Assembly (NCBI GenBank): GCA_902577525.1
Contig: CACGZG010000006.1
Coordinates: forward strand, 1 to 64,000
Origin: an uncultured Pelagibacteraceae bacterium
Lineage (GTDB): Bacteria > Pseudomonadota > Alphaproteobacteria > Pelagibacterales > Pelagibacteraceae
Direction: 5' to 3'
DNA: 64,000 nt
Shown here: positions 57,109 to 64,000 of the stretch, piece after piece
Layout: every line of letters begins with the position of its first letter
How positions within the stretch are numbered: position 1 is the first letter of the stretch
Program-made: the position numbers and the translations under genes
Notes under the pieces: generated by a model
The model's database searches: none
What the model was told of the DNA's origin: nothing
Seen by the model: the letters and a program-made list of their open reading frames with translations, nothing else

Positions 57109-58455
57109 TTAATTGCTTAATAAAGATGACCATGATGGGTCAGAGGCATCGACAGGGGTATTGACTAACCTTTCATTATAACCAGTCAAATCAATTGACC
57201 ATAATTTTGCCGAAAAACCCTCTCCCTTATCATCAGTTTTGGTTTCTCTATAAAAAATTAAAACCCTTCCATTTGGTGACCATGAGGGAGCTTCTTGATA
57301 AAAATTTTCAGTCAAAAGTCTCTCTCCACTACCATCAGTTCTCATAACACCAATATAAAATTTTCCTTTATGTAATTTTGTAAAAGCAATTAAATCTCCC
57401 CTCGGTGACCAAACCGGTGTACCATAAAGACCTTTTCCAAAAGAAATTCTTTTAACATTACTACCATCATTCTTCATGATATATATTTGTTGATATCCAC
57501 TTCTATCAGAATTAAAACAAATATACTTTCCATCTGGTGAATAAGAAGGTGAAGTGTCTATTGATGGATGATTAGTAATTTTTTCAACAATTCTATTTTC
57601 CAAATCCATTGTGTAAATATCTGAGTTTCCATCTTTTGCAAAACTCATTATTATTTTTTTCCCATCAGGAGAAAATCTTGGCGCAAAAGTCATGCCAGGA
57701 AAATCTCCAACAACTTCTTGTGTTCCTGTTTCGATATCCAATAAGTAAACTCTTGGTAAATTTCTAAAATAAGATAGATATGTTACCATTTGGCTAGTTG
57801 GATTAAATCTTGGAGTTAAAACTAATTCATTTCCCAAAGTTAAAAACTTATTATTTGCACCATCTTGATCCATTATCGCTAACTTTTTAACTCTTTTGGT
57901 TTTAGGTCCTTCCTCAGCAACATAGATGATTCTTGTATCAAAATATCCTTTTTCACCAGTTAAACGTTCATAAACTTTATCAGTAATAATATGACCGACT
58001 CTTCTCCAATTAGTAGGTACTGTTGTAAAAGCAAGAGCCATCATTTCTTTACCAGCTAAAACATCCCATAATCTAAACTCAACTCTCAATTTTTCATCTA
58101 CATATTTCACTTTACCTGTTATTAAAGCTTGAGCTTTAATTAAGTTCCAATCCTCAAAACGAGGTTTTAAATTTGCTATTTCAGGTGCTTGAAGAAATGC
58201 ATCTTTGTTTAGTGGATTAAATAGTCCAGAGGTTTTTAAATTCTTTTCAACAACTGAGGAAATTTCGTCACCGATATTATCTTTTTTTAATATTTTTTCA
58301 AAATTTTCTCGAGAATTTTCATCAATTGACAGAGGGGACACCGCAATAGGTAATGGATTTAAATTTCCTCTAGTTATATCAACTTCAATTAAAGCAGTAG
58401 CATTAATGGGTAAAATACTTAATATTAACAAATAAAAAAATCTATAAATTTTCAT
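57109..58455 (-). CDS. tolB: Tol-Pal system protein TolB
   Basis: The 448-residue periplasmic protein has a signal peptide (about 1-22), an N-terminal alpha/beta domain (to about 165) and a six-bladed propeller with repeated PxxSPDGKxIxF strands such as [13 protein letters not shown] and [13 protein letters not shown]. It passes the TolA signal to Pal. It lies between tolA and pal, 85 bases before pal. Confidence 0.96.
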   Translation of the reverse strand: MKIYRFFYLLILSILPINATALIEVDITRGNLNPLPIAVSPLSIDENSRENFEKILKKDNIGDEISSVVEKNLKTSGLFNPLNKDAFLQAPEIANLKPRFEDWNLIKAQALITGKVKYVDEKLRVEFRLWDVLAGKEMMALAFTTVPTNWRRVGHIITDKVYERLTGEKGYFDTRIIYVAEEGPKTKRVKKLAIMDQDGANNKFLTLGNELVLTPRFNPTSQMVTYLSYFRNLPRVYLLDIETGTQEVVGDFPGMTFAPRFSPDGKKIIMSFAKDGNSDIYTMDLENRIVEKITNHPSIDTSPSYSPDGKYICFNSDRSGYQQIYIMKNDGSNVKRISFGKGLYGTPVWSPRGDLIAFTKLHKGKFYIGVMRTDGSGERLLTENFYQEAPSWSPNGRVLIFYRETKTDDKGEGFSAKLWSIDLTGYNERLVNTPVDASDPSWSSLLSN

Positions 58456-58464
58456 GATATAATA

Positions 58465-59274
58465 CTACCCTTCTAACATTTCTCTTGCATCAAAATTTAA
58501 TTGTAATTCTTTCCATCTTTCATAACCGGTCGTTGGAACTCTTAGAGGTTGACATAATTTTATTGCTCTCAAGGCACTTTCAGCCAAAACTTTATAAAAT
58601 CCCTGCCCTGGTTTATTCATTCTAGCGTGATCAAGTATTTCAGAATTTATTATCGTGCCATCAGGTTTTAATTGTAACTTTATTCTTACTAATAAATTTT
58701 CGTTATAAGGTAAACCCAAAGGGATGCTCCAACAACCAAAAATTTGTGCCTTTAAAGCATCTTCCTCACTTAAAGAAAGTCCAAGATTTTTGAAATTTTT
58801 ATCTTGATCTTGAGTTATTTCGTCAGTTTTTTTTACACTTTCAGAACTTTCAATTTTTGATTTATCAATCAAGGCTGCTATATTATCTGGGTCAAACAAT
58901 TCATCCTTTTCAAATTCTGAGACTTGTTTTACTTCATTATCAATTTTTTCAGGATTTTGTTTATCATCTTCAATTTTTTTTACTTTATCAACCTTATCTT
59001 CTGGCATTGGAACAGAGTCGGGTTTAATCTTTTTTACTTTTTTAGGAGGCGCTTGCTCAGAAACTAATTTTTTTTCCTCCTCTTTTATTTTTTCCAATAT
59101 TTTTTTTGCTTTAGGAGCAAATGGAATATTGGTTTCCTCAGTAATTTGTATCAACTCAACAGATATAATGGGAGGAAGATTTATTGGTTTTTTCGCTAAA
59201 AATGGCAAACTCATTGCTGTTATAAAAACCAGAATAGTATGTAAAACTGAAGAAATTAAAATACTTCTAGTCAT
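58465..59274 (-). CDS. tolA: TolA-like protein of the Tol-Pal system
   Basis: The 269-residue protein has an N-terminal membrane anchor (about 8-26), a charged Lys/Glu-rich middle (about 60-170) expected to span the periplasm, and a C-terminal TonB/TolA-like domain with FGCWSIPLGLPYNENLLVRI and ESALRAIKLCQP. The middle segment is short compared with E. coli TolA. It follows tolR by 5 bases. Confidence 0.9.
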   Translation of the reverse strand: MTRSILISSVLHTILVFITAMSLPFLAKKPINLPPIISVELIQITEETNIPFAPKAKKILEKIKEEEKKLVSEQAPPKKVKKIKPDSVPMPEDKVDKVKKIEDDKQNPEKIDNEVKQVSEFEKDELFDPDNIAALIDKSKIESSESVKKTDEITQDQDKNFKNLGLSLSEEDALKAQIFGCWSIPLGLPYNENLLVRIKLQLKPDGTIINSEILDHARMNKPGQGFYKVLAESALRAIKLCQPLRVPTTGYERWKELQLNFDAREMLEG

Positions 59275-59279
59275 ACATA

Positions 59280-59696
59280 TTATCTTTCTTTATAAGGCTC
59301 AGATATAAGTGCAACTTTAGTGAAACCGGAACCAGATAACAGTCCCATTATTTCAAGCACTCTCCCATAATTTATTGTTTTGTCTCCCCTAACATAAATC
59401 CTTGTATCTGTTCTATTTTTTGAAACTGCTAAAACTTTCGCAATTATTTTCTCGTATTCAACTTTTGACTCTTGAATAAAAATTTCTCCCTTCGAATTAA
59501 TTGATAAAGTTAAAGGTTCGGCTTCTTCGGGAAGAGAGTCGGCTGAACTTTCAGGTAAATCAACTTGCACTCCCACAGTTAATAATGGAGCTGTAACCAT
59601 AAAAATAATCAAGAGCACCAACATCACATCAACAAATGGAGTGACATTAATTTCACTCATTGGTTCTTTTGATGAACGATTAAATTTAAAAGCCAT
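59280..59696 (-). CDS. tolR: biopolymer transport protein TolR (ExbD family)
   Basis: The 138-residue protein has one membrane helix (about 22-42) preceded by MSEINVTPFVDVML, which contains the conserved Asp of the proton path, and a small periplasmic domain ending with KVALISEP. With TolQ it forms the proton-driven motor for TolA. It follows tolQ by one base. Confidence 0.95.
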   Translation of the reverse strand: MAFKFNRSSKEPMSEINVTPFVDVMLVLLIIFMVTAPLLTVGVQVDLPESSADSLPEEAEPLTLSINSKGEIFIQESKVEYEKIIAKVLAVSKNRTDTRIYVRGDKTINYGRVLEIMGLLSGSGFTKVALISEPYKER

Positions 59697-59697
59697 T

Positions 59698-60372
59698 TTA
59701 AATTATTGTTAAAAATCTTTTTGAAAAATTTTCAAGCTTTTGAGAATATTTTATAGAATCATTGTTAAATTTATTATATGCAACAACTGCTGGGATTGCT
59801 GCTAGCAAGCCTAATGCTGTTGCAAAAAGTGCTTCTGCAATACCTGGTGCTACAATGGCTAAACTAGTATTTCTTGAAATTGCAATAGACTGAAATGAAT
59901 TCATTATACCCCAAACTGTTCCAAATAAACCAATAAAAGGAGCAGTCGAACCTACTGTTGCTAAAAATGTAAATCCTTTACTAATTTTTGACATTTGTTT
60001 TTCAATTCCTGTCTCTAACATGGTTGTCATTCTAATATTAAGATCACTCTTAGATCTTCTTTTTAATAAACTTTGCATTGCATCTTTAAATACCAGAGCC
60101 ATGGGATCCTCTATGTTAGTAGGAAGATTATTGTAAAATGTTTCAGCTGATTTAGAATTCCAAAATTTTGTCTCAAATTCTTCTGTAGATTGATTTATTT
60201 TTTTAAATAATCTTAATTTTTCTATAATTACCGCCCAAGAGTAAATTGAGCAGGCAATTAACAAAACAATTACAGATTTAACTATTATATCTGCCCTTAT
60301 GAATAAATTCATTAATGAAAAATCAGCACTAGATGCTAAGCCTACTGCTTGTGTCGATATATCAGCTTCCAT
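59698..60372 (-). CDS. tolQ: proton channel subunit TolQ (ExbB/MotA family)
   Basis: The 224-residue protein has three membrane helices (about 27-47, 130-152 and 168-195). The last two include TVGSTAPFIGLFGTVWGIMN and PGIAEALFATALGLLAAIPA, both hallmark TolQ/ExbB segments. It is the first gene of the tol operon; the ybgC gene that often precedes it is absent. Confidence 0.96.
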   Translation of the reverse strand: MEADISTQAVGLASSADFSLMNLFIRADIIVKSVIVLLIACSIYSWAVIIEKLRLFKKINQSTEEFETKFWNSKSAETFYNNLPTNIEDPMALVFKDAMQSLLKRRSKSDLNIRMTTMLETGIEKQMSKISKGFTFLATVGSTAPFIGLFGTVWGIMNSFQSIAISRNTSLAIVAPGIAEALFATALGLLAAIPAVVAYNKFNNDSIKYSQKLENFSKRFLTII

Positions 60373-60425
60373 GTTTTCTTCTCACACTTAAATGTGTCAT
60401 GATTTTGTCTTTAATGGACTAGAAA

Positions 60426-60920
60426 TCATTCATCTGTTTTGTAAGTTTCATTATAAAAACTTGCAATTAAAATGGCATCAGCTTTATTAGAGTCCTTTTT
60501 TTTTGCTAATTCTTTAGAAAAATAAGGAAATATTTCAATTGCTCTTGTCCTACTCGCATCTTTTTCTGAATTAATTAAATTAAAATATTTTTTCCATTTT
60601 GCAGGTCTTACAAAATACATAGATAATTGCATTGCTGAACATATTCCTTTTAAGATACCAAATGATTGTCCAAAATTAAACATACTGGTCACTCCTTGCC
60701 CAGGCATAGCGGTTACATGTTCTATAACAACTCTTATATTGTGTTTTTCAATACCTATAATTCTTGAAGAAATTTCATTAAAGATTTGTGATCCATTTAC
60801 TTGTCTTTTGTTTTTTTTACCATCAGTCATGGTTGGCATTTCGATAACATCAAAAATTTTACCTTCCTTTAAAAAACAAATTGAGCCAGATATTCCTGGG
60901 TCTATACCTATAATAAACAT
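60426..60920 (-). CDS. phage-type RuvC-like Holliday junction nuclease
   Basis: The 164-residue RNase H-fold protein has acidic residues that fit the catalytic set: D7 in IGIDPG, E67 in VVIEHVTAMPGQG, and D143 and D148 in DSNKADAILIA. The stretch AMPGQGVTSMFNFGQSFGI is typical of RuvC-like proteins common in phages and differs from the classical RuvC sequence. It stands between yebC and tolQ, exactly where alphaproteobacteria usually have ruvC-ruvA-ruvB, but ruvA and ruvB are not here. A role in resolving junctions is likely, but its cutting specificity is unknown. It overlaps nothing and is followed by a 53-base gap before tolQ. Confidence 0.75.
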   Translation of the reverse strand: MFIIGIDPGISGSICFLKEGKIFDVIEMPTMTDGKKNKRQVNGSQIFNEISSRIIGIEKHNIRVVIEHVTAMPGQGVTSMFNFGQSFGILKGICSAMQLSMYFVRPAKWKKYFNLINSEKDASRTRAIEIFPYFSKELAKKKDSNKADAILIASFYNETYKTDE

Positions 60921-60923
60921 ATT

Positions 60924-61646
60924 TTAAATCTTAAATTTAGCATTAGAAAAAATATTCTGAACATCATCATCCTCTTCTAAACTCTCAAAAAAATCAATAA
61001 AATGATCTTGTCTCTCTTTTGGAATTTCTACACTGTTTAAAGGTATCCACTCAATTTTTGTTGATAAAAAATTATTAATCTTTTTTTCAAGTTCCTTTTT
61101 AATATTATAAATTTCGTTGATCGGGCAATGAATTTCATGAAAATCATTAATTGAATTACAATCATTTGCTCCAGAATCGATTGCAAGCTCAAAAATATCA
61201 TCTTCGGAAATTTCTTTCTTATCAATCTTAATAACACCTAATTGATTAAAATTATGTGATGCTGAACCTTGAGAGCCTAATGAGCCTCCAGCTTTTTGAA
61301 ATATAGTTCTAATGTTTGAAGCTGTTCTATTTTTATTATCAGTTAATGTTTCCACAATAACTGCAACTTTTTCAGGTCCAAATCCCTCATATCTTAAATT
61401 TTCAAAATTTGTTTCAGTATTAGCTGAAGATTTGCTTATTGCCCTCTCAATATTATCCTTTGGCATATTGGCAGATCTTGCTGCTTGAATGGCTGATCGC
61501 AATCTTGGATTAATATCGGGATCTTTATCTCCAAGTTTTGCTGCGGCTGTAATTTCTTTTGATATTTTAGAAAAAACTTTAGATCTTTTTTTGTCTACTT
61601 TACTTTTTTTATGTTTTATACCAGCCCAATGAGAATGTCCTGCCAT
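60924..61646 (-). CDS. yebC: YebC/PmpR/TACO1 family protein
   Basis: The 240-residue protein opens with the invariant MAGHSHWAGIKHKKSKVDKK and contains SANMPKDNIERAI and YEGFGPEKVAVIVE. Members are described as transcription regulators and, more recently, as helpers of translation through difficult sequences. The gene lies 3 bases upstream of the RuvC-like gene, the usual yebC-ruvC neighbourhood. Confidence 0.95.
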   Translation of the reverse strand: MAGHSHWAGIKHKKSKVDKKRSKVFSKISKEITAAAKLGDKDPDINPRLRSAIQAARSANMPKDNIERAISKSSANTETNFENLRYEGFGPEKVAVIVETLTDNKNRTASNIRTIFQKAGGSLGSQGSASHNFNQLGVIKIDKKEISEDDIFELAIDSGANDCNSINDFHEIHCPINEIYNIKKELEKKINNFLSTKIEWIPLNSVEIPKERQDHFIDFFESLEEDDDVQNIFSNAKFKI

Positions 61647-61650
61647 AATT

Positions 61651-62454
61651 TTAATTTTTACTTAATTGGCCTCCAAAAATATAACTTTCAACTTTATTTG
61701 CAAGCCCAGTTTCAAAATTGCAATCCACAATAACCCCACTTAATGTTACATCACCCTCTGCTGGAAAATGTTTAACAGACACTTTACTAAAAAATCTATT
61801 TAAAGAATTTTCTTTATCCATTCCAATAACTGAGTCATAGTTTCCACACATGCCTGCATCAGTTTGATATGCAGTGCCATTTTTTAAAATTCTAGCATCA
61901 TTAGTTGGAATATGGGTATGAGTTCCAACAACCAAGGTTGCCTTACCATCAAAAAAATGTCCAATAGCATTTTTTTCACTTGTTATTTCTCCATGAAAAT
62001 CTACTACAAGAAAATCAAAATCTTTTTTTATACAATAATTTTCTACAAAATGTTTTGAAGCTTGAAAAACGTTTTCACATTTTTTCATGAAAATGTTTCC
62101 CATCAAATTTAGAACTCCTATTTTAACTTTTTTTTTTGTAGAATATATTTCAAAACCCTTACCGGGTGCCGGTTCAATCAAATTTTTAGGTCTTAACAAT
62201 CTATTTTCTTTATCGATAAAATTCATTATTTCTTTTTGATCCCAAACATGATTTCCAGTTGTGATTACATCTACCCCACTATTATAAAAATTTTCACAAA
62301 TATCTTTTGTTAATCCAACCCCACTCGCTGCTGCATTCTCTGCATTAACAATTACAAAATCAATTTTTTTTTTTTCAATTTGTTCTGACAAATTATCAGT
62401 TATTTTTTTACATCCACTCTCACCGACAACATCACCTAAAAATAAAATTCTCAT
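61651..62454 (-). CDS. YmdB-type metallophosphoesterase
   Basis: The 267-residue protein of the TIGR00282 group has the metal ligands in FLGDVVGESG, VNAENAAASG, TTGNHVWDQKE, VDFHGEITSEK and VVGTHTHIPTNDARIL. In Bacillus, YmdB hydrolyses 2',3'-cyclic nucleotides. The function here is inferred. It follows the formyl-THF cyclo-ligase gene by one base, a common pairing. Confidence 0.9.
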   Translation of the reverse strand: MRILFLGDVVGESGCKKITDNLSEQIEKKKIDFVIVNAENAAASGVGLTKDICENFYNSGVDVITTGNHVWDQKEIMNFIDKENRLLRPKNLIEPAPGKGFEIYSTKKKVKIGVLNLMGNIFMKKCENVFQASKHFVENYCIKKDFDFLVVDFHGEITSEKNAIGHFFDGKATLVVGTHTHIPTNDARILKNGTAYQTDAGMCGNYDSVIGMDKENSLNRFFSKVSVKHFPAEGDVTLSGVIVDCNFETGLANKVESYIFGGQLSKN

Positions 62455-62455
62455 A

Positions 62456-62992
62456 CTAATATTTTTTATCTGTAATAATATAATCTAATGTAATATCATA
62501 ATTATTAATTGGTATATTGATAACTTTTTGAAAAGAGTACGCTAAACCAATTGTAATGATTTTTTTTCTTTTAGATATTTTTTCTAAATATCTATCGTAA
62601 TAACCTCCACCATATCCAATTCTATTTAATTTTTTATCATATGCTACCAGAGGGACTAATAATAAATCAGGATACCTAATATTATTAGAAATAGGCTCTG
62701 GTATACCATATTTATTTATTATTAATGGCTGAGTAAAAGACCATTCAAAAAAATCCATTTGATTATTTTTTTTAATTTTAGGCAAAGTAATTAGATATTT
62801 TTTTTTTTCCAATTTTTGTAAAATTTTAAGATCATCAATTTCTTTGTTATAAGGAAAATATCCTCCAACTATTTTGATATTTTTCTGATACTTGATAACT
62901 TTAATCAAATTTTCAATATTAATATGATGGTTTTCAAGATTTTTTGATTTTCTTAATTTAAGGATTTTTTTTCTAATTTGATATTTTTTCAC
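62456..62992 (-). CDS. fau: 5-formyltetrahydrofolate cyclo-ligase
   Basis: The 178-residue enzyme uses ATP to turn 5-formyl-THF into methenyl-THF. It has IVGGYFPYNKEID near residue 42, LVPLVAYDKKLNRIGYGGGYYDRYL, the strongest family signature, and IGLAYSFQ. It lies 5 bases after zapA. 6S RNA, often found here in other proteobacteria, has no room. Confidence 0.92.
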   Translation of the reverse strand: MKKYQIRKKILKLRKSKNLENHHINIENLIKVIKYQKNIKIVGGYFPYNKEIDDLKILQKLEKKKYLITLPKIKKNNQMDFFEWSFTQPLIINKYGIPEPISNNIRYPDLLLVPLVAYDKKLNRIGYGGGYYDRYLEKISKRKKIITIGLAYSFQKVINIPINNYDITLDYIITDKKY

Positions 62993-62997
62993 AAAAA

Positions 62998-63444
62998 TTA
63001 TTTTGACAAATTTTCTAAATTTGCTCTTTCAATAAAATTTGAAATTTCATCGGCTGCTTCATCAATAAATTTTTCATAATTTTTTTGATTTATATCAATC
63101 TTATTTTTTAAATCATAATGTTTATTGTTTAGTTCTTTTATTTCTTCTTCTTTTTTTTCCTTGTAGTCATAAATCAATGATTTAAGTTCTTTAAATTTAT
63201 TTGAAAGATTTTTTAACTCATCTTTTTGTATTTCTACTTTTTTCCTTGTTTCATGATATTCGTCCAATACTTTTACTGCTGTGATTAACAATAGCTTATT
63301 TTCTCCTAAATTTCCTAAATTATTTTTTAAATCATTAAATTTTTGATTGATATGTATTAATAATTCTTTCAGATGTTCCTCTTGACCATCATCACATGAT
63401 AAAAGAAATTCTTTGCTGTTAAATTTAATTTTTACGTTTGCCAT
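62998..63444 (-). CDS. zapA: cell division protein ZapA
   Basis: The 148-residue protein has an N-terminal ZapA domain (MANVKIKFNSKEFLLSCDDGQEE..., LLLITAVKVLDEY) and a long C-terminal coiled coil (about 65-135), longer than in E. coli ZapA (109 residues). It should bundle FtsZ filaments. It overlaps the upstream coiled-coil gene by 13 bases. Confidence 0.85.
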   Translation of the reverse strand: MANVKIKFNSKEFLLSCDDGQEEHLKELLIHINQKFNDLKNNLGNLGENKLLLITAVKVLDEYHETRKKVEIQKDELKNLSNKFKELKSLIYDYKEKKEEEIKELNNKHYDLKNKIDINQKNYEKFIDEAADEISNFIERANLENLSK

Positions 63445-63755
63445 TTATCTATATCCTCTAATAAACTATCTGTTTCTTGATTCAATTCATCAATTTTTTC
63501 TGAAAATTCCAATTGTTTAATTTTTTCAATTTTTTCTTTGCTCTTAATCTCATCTAACTTTAAACTTAGCTCATTATAATCATTAACTAAACTTTTATAT
63601 TTTTCCTCTACTTCTTGTTTTTCAATTTCTAATTGATTTTTTTGTAAACTTAAATTTTCTAAATTTTTTTTTATATCTGGATTTTTAAGATCTAAATTTT
63701 TTAATCTTGTTAACGCTAAATTCAATTTTTTTTCTTTTTCAAACACAGAATTCAT
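63432..63755 (-). CDS. coiled-coil protein upstream of zapA (DUF4164-like)
   Basis: The 107-residue protein is almost entirely heptad-like (Leu, Glu and Lys rich) with no membrane segment. A small coiled-coil gene between tkt and zapA is common in alphaproteobacteria and is often placed in the DUF4164 group; I match it by position and look, not by a firm motif. The 13-base overlap with zapA suggests a joint role in division. Confidence 0.65.
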   Translation of the reverse strand: MNSVFEKEKKLNLALTRLKNLDLKNPDIKKNLENLSLQKNQLEIEKQEVEEKYKSLVNDYNELSLKLDEIKSKEKIEKIKQLEFSEKIDELNQETDSLLEDIDKWQT

Positions 63756-63768
63756 ATATATATATGAT

Positions 63769-63774
63769 TATAAT
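63769..63774 (+). promoter_or_regulatory. TATAAT box upstream of transketolase
   Basis: A perfect -10 hexamer lies 36 bases before the TTG start at 63811, in the 55-base spacer shared with the divergent coiled-coil gene. Confidence 0.35.
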
Positions 63775-63810
63775 ATTAAATAGAATCTTCTTAGTCTAGA
63801 CAGGATAATT

Positions 63811-64000
63811 TTGAGCAATCTATATAAAGAATTGGCCAATTGCATCAGATTTCTATCAATTGATGCTGTTCAAAAAGCCAATTCTGGTCATCCGGGAATG
63901 CCGATGGGAATGGCTGATGTAGCAACAGTTCTTTTTAAAGATTTTTTGAATTTTAATCCAAAAAATCCAAGTTGGGTAAATAGAGATCGTTTTGTTCTTT
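63811..64000 (+). CDS. tkt: transketolase, 5' part (cut by window edge)
   Basis: The visible 63 codons start with TTG and read [20 protein letters not shown], then [20 protein letters not shown], the unmistakable N-terminus of transketolase with the substrate-binding His in SGHPG. The enzyme moves two-carbon units in the pentose phosphate pathway. No in-frame ATG precedes the conserved region, so TTG is the likely start. The remainder lies beyond the window. Confidence 0.93.
   Translation, partial: MSNLYKELANCIRFLSIDAVQKANSGHPGMPMGMADVATVLFKDFLNFNPKNPSWVNRDRFVL

Noticed and set aside
60426-60920. Prophage remnant around the phage-type RuvC-like gene
   Set aside because: The gene is flanked closely by yebC and tolQ in normal orientation. 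No integrase, capsid or attachment-like repeat is seen, so only gene displacement is supported.
62990-63000. 6S RNA expected between zapA and the formyl-THF cyclo-ligase gene
   Set aside because: The two genes are only 5 bases apart, so there is no room. The spacer before the coiled-coil gene (63756-63810) is also too short.
1-64000. CRISPR arrays, insertion sequences, rRNA genes and a replication origin
   Set aside because: I saw no regularly spaced repeats, transposase, rRNA signature or DnaA-box cluster in the window.

Overview
The window looks like a piece of a small, streamlined, AT-rich alphaproteobacterial chromosome, most probably SAR11 ('Candidatus Pelagibacter' or a close relative). 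The reasons are the very low GC content, almost no spacer DNA (no gene-free stretch over 300 bases), many genes that overlap by a few bases, a blue-tuned proteorhodopsin next to a ferredoxin and a ferredoxin reductase, and alphaproteobacterial gene orders (tkt-coiled-coil-zapA-fau; yebC-ruvC-like-tolQRAB-pal-cpoB-tilS-ftsH-folP-glmM; S49 peptidase-glyQ-glyS-ppdK; xseB-ispA-dxs). This identification is by inference from content, not by comparison.

Region 1 (1-5.5 kb) is accessory: a methyltransferase, a small winged-helix regulator with a repeated operator-like motif in front of it, a membrane-bound sulfatase-fold enzyme, a GAF-PP2C phosphatase with a small membrane protein, and a prepilin peptidase (pilD) preceded by a compact folded element. 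Region 2 (5.5-15.2 kb) is a type IV pilus accessory operon on the minus strand: pilT, fimT/gspH-like, pilV, pilW, pilX, an unknown secreted protein and a 1615-residue PilY1. The major pilin and the PilB/C/M/N/O/P/Q machinery are not here. Region 3 (15.3-19.8 kb) holds two tandem paralogous surface proteins, each a beta-propeller followed by an autotransporter-like barrel.

Region 4 (19.8-26.3 kb) contains small membrane proteins, a MOSC protein, a Nu-class-like GST, a TrxR-type ferredoxin-NADP reductase, a [2Fe-2S] ferredoxin, proteorhodopsin and a divergent PrpE/AcsA-type acyl-CoA synthetase with an SMR transporter. Region 5 (26.3-48 kb) is metabolic and housekeeping: dihydroorotase, YgfZ, tRNA-Leu, nadA-nadC, ppdK, glyS-glyQ, S49 peptidase, polyprenyl diphosphate synthase, pdxH, aroC, a membrane-anchored histidine phosphatase, dxs-ispA-xseB, a long-form TsaC/Sua5 with an ABC exporter, tRNA-Arg, rluD and rpoH.

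Region 6 (48-64 kb) is a long minus-strand series from a coiled-coil protein and zapA through fau, ymdB-like, yebC, a phage-type RuvC-like nuclease, tolQRAB-pal, cpoB, tilS, ftsH, folP, glmM and thiD to purA, with the 5' end of transketolase diverging at the right edge. The Tol-Pal genes and CpoB serve outer-membrane constriction; FtsH and RpoH link to protein quality control. Points that stand out are the folded element before pilD, operator-like palindromes before proteorhodopsin, a terminator carrying a consensus -35 box in front of ferredoxin, the tandem propeller-barrel proteins, and the replacement of the usual ruvC-ruvA-ruvB-ybgC segment by one phage-type RuvC-like gene.
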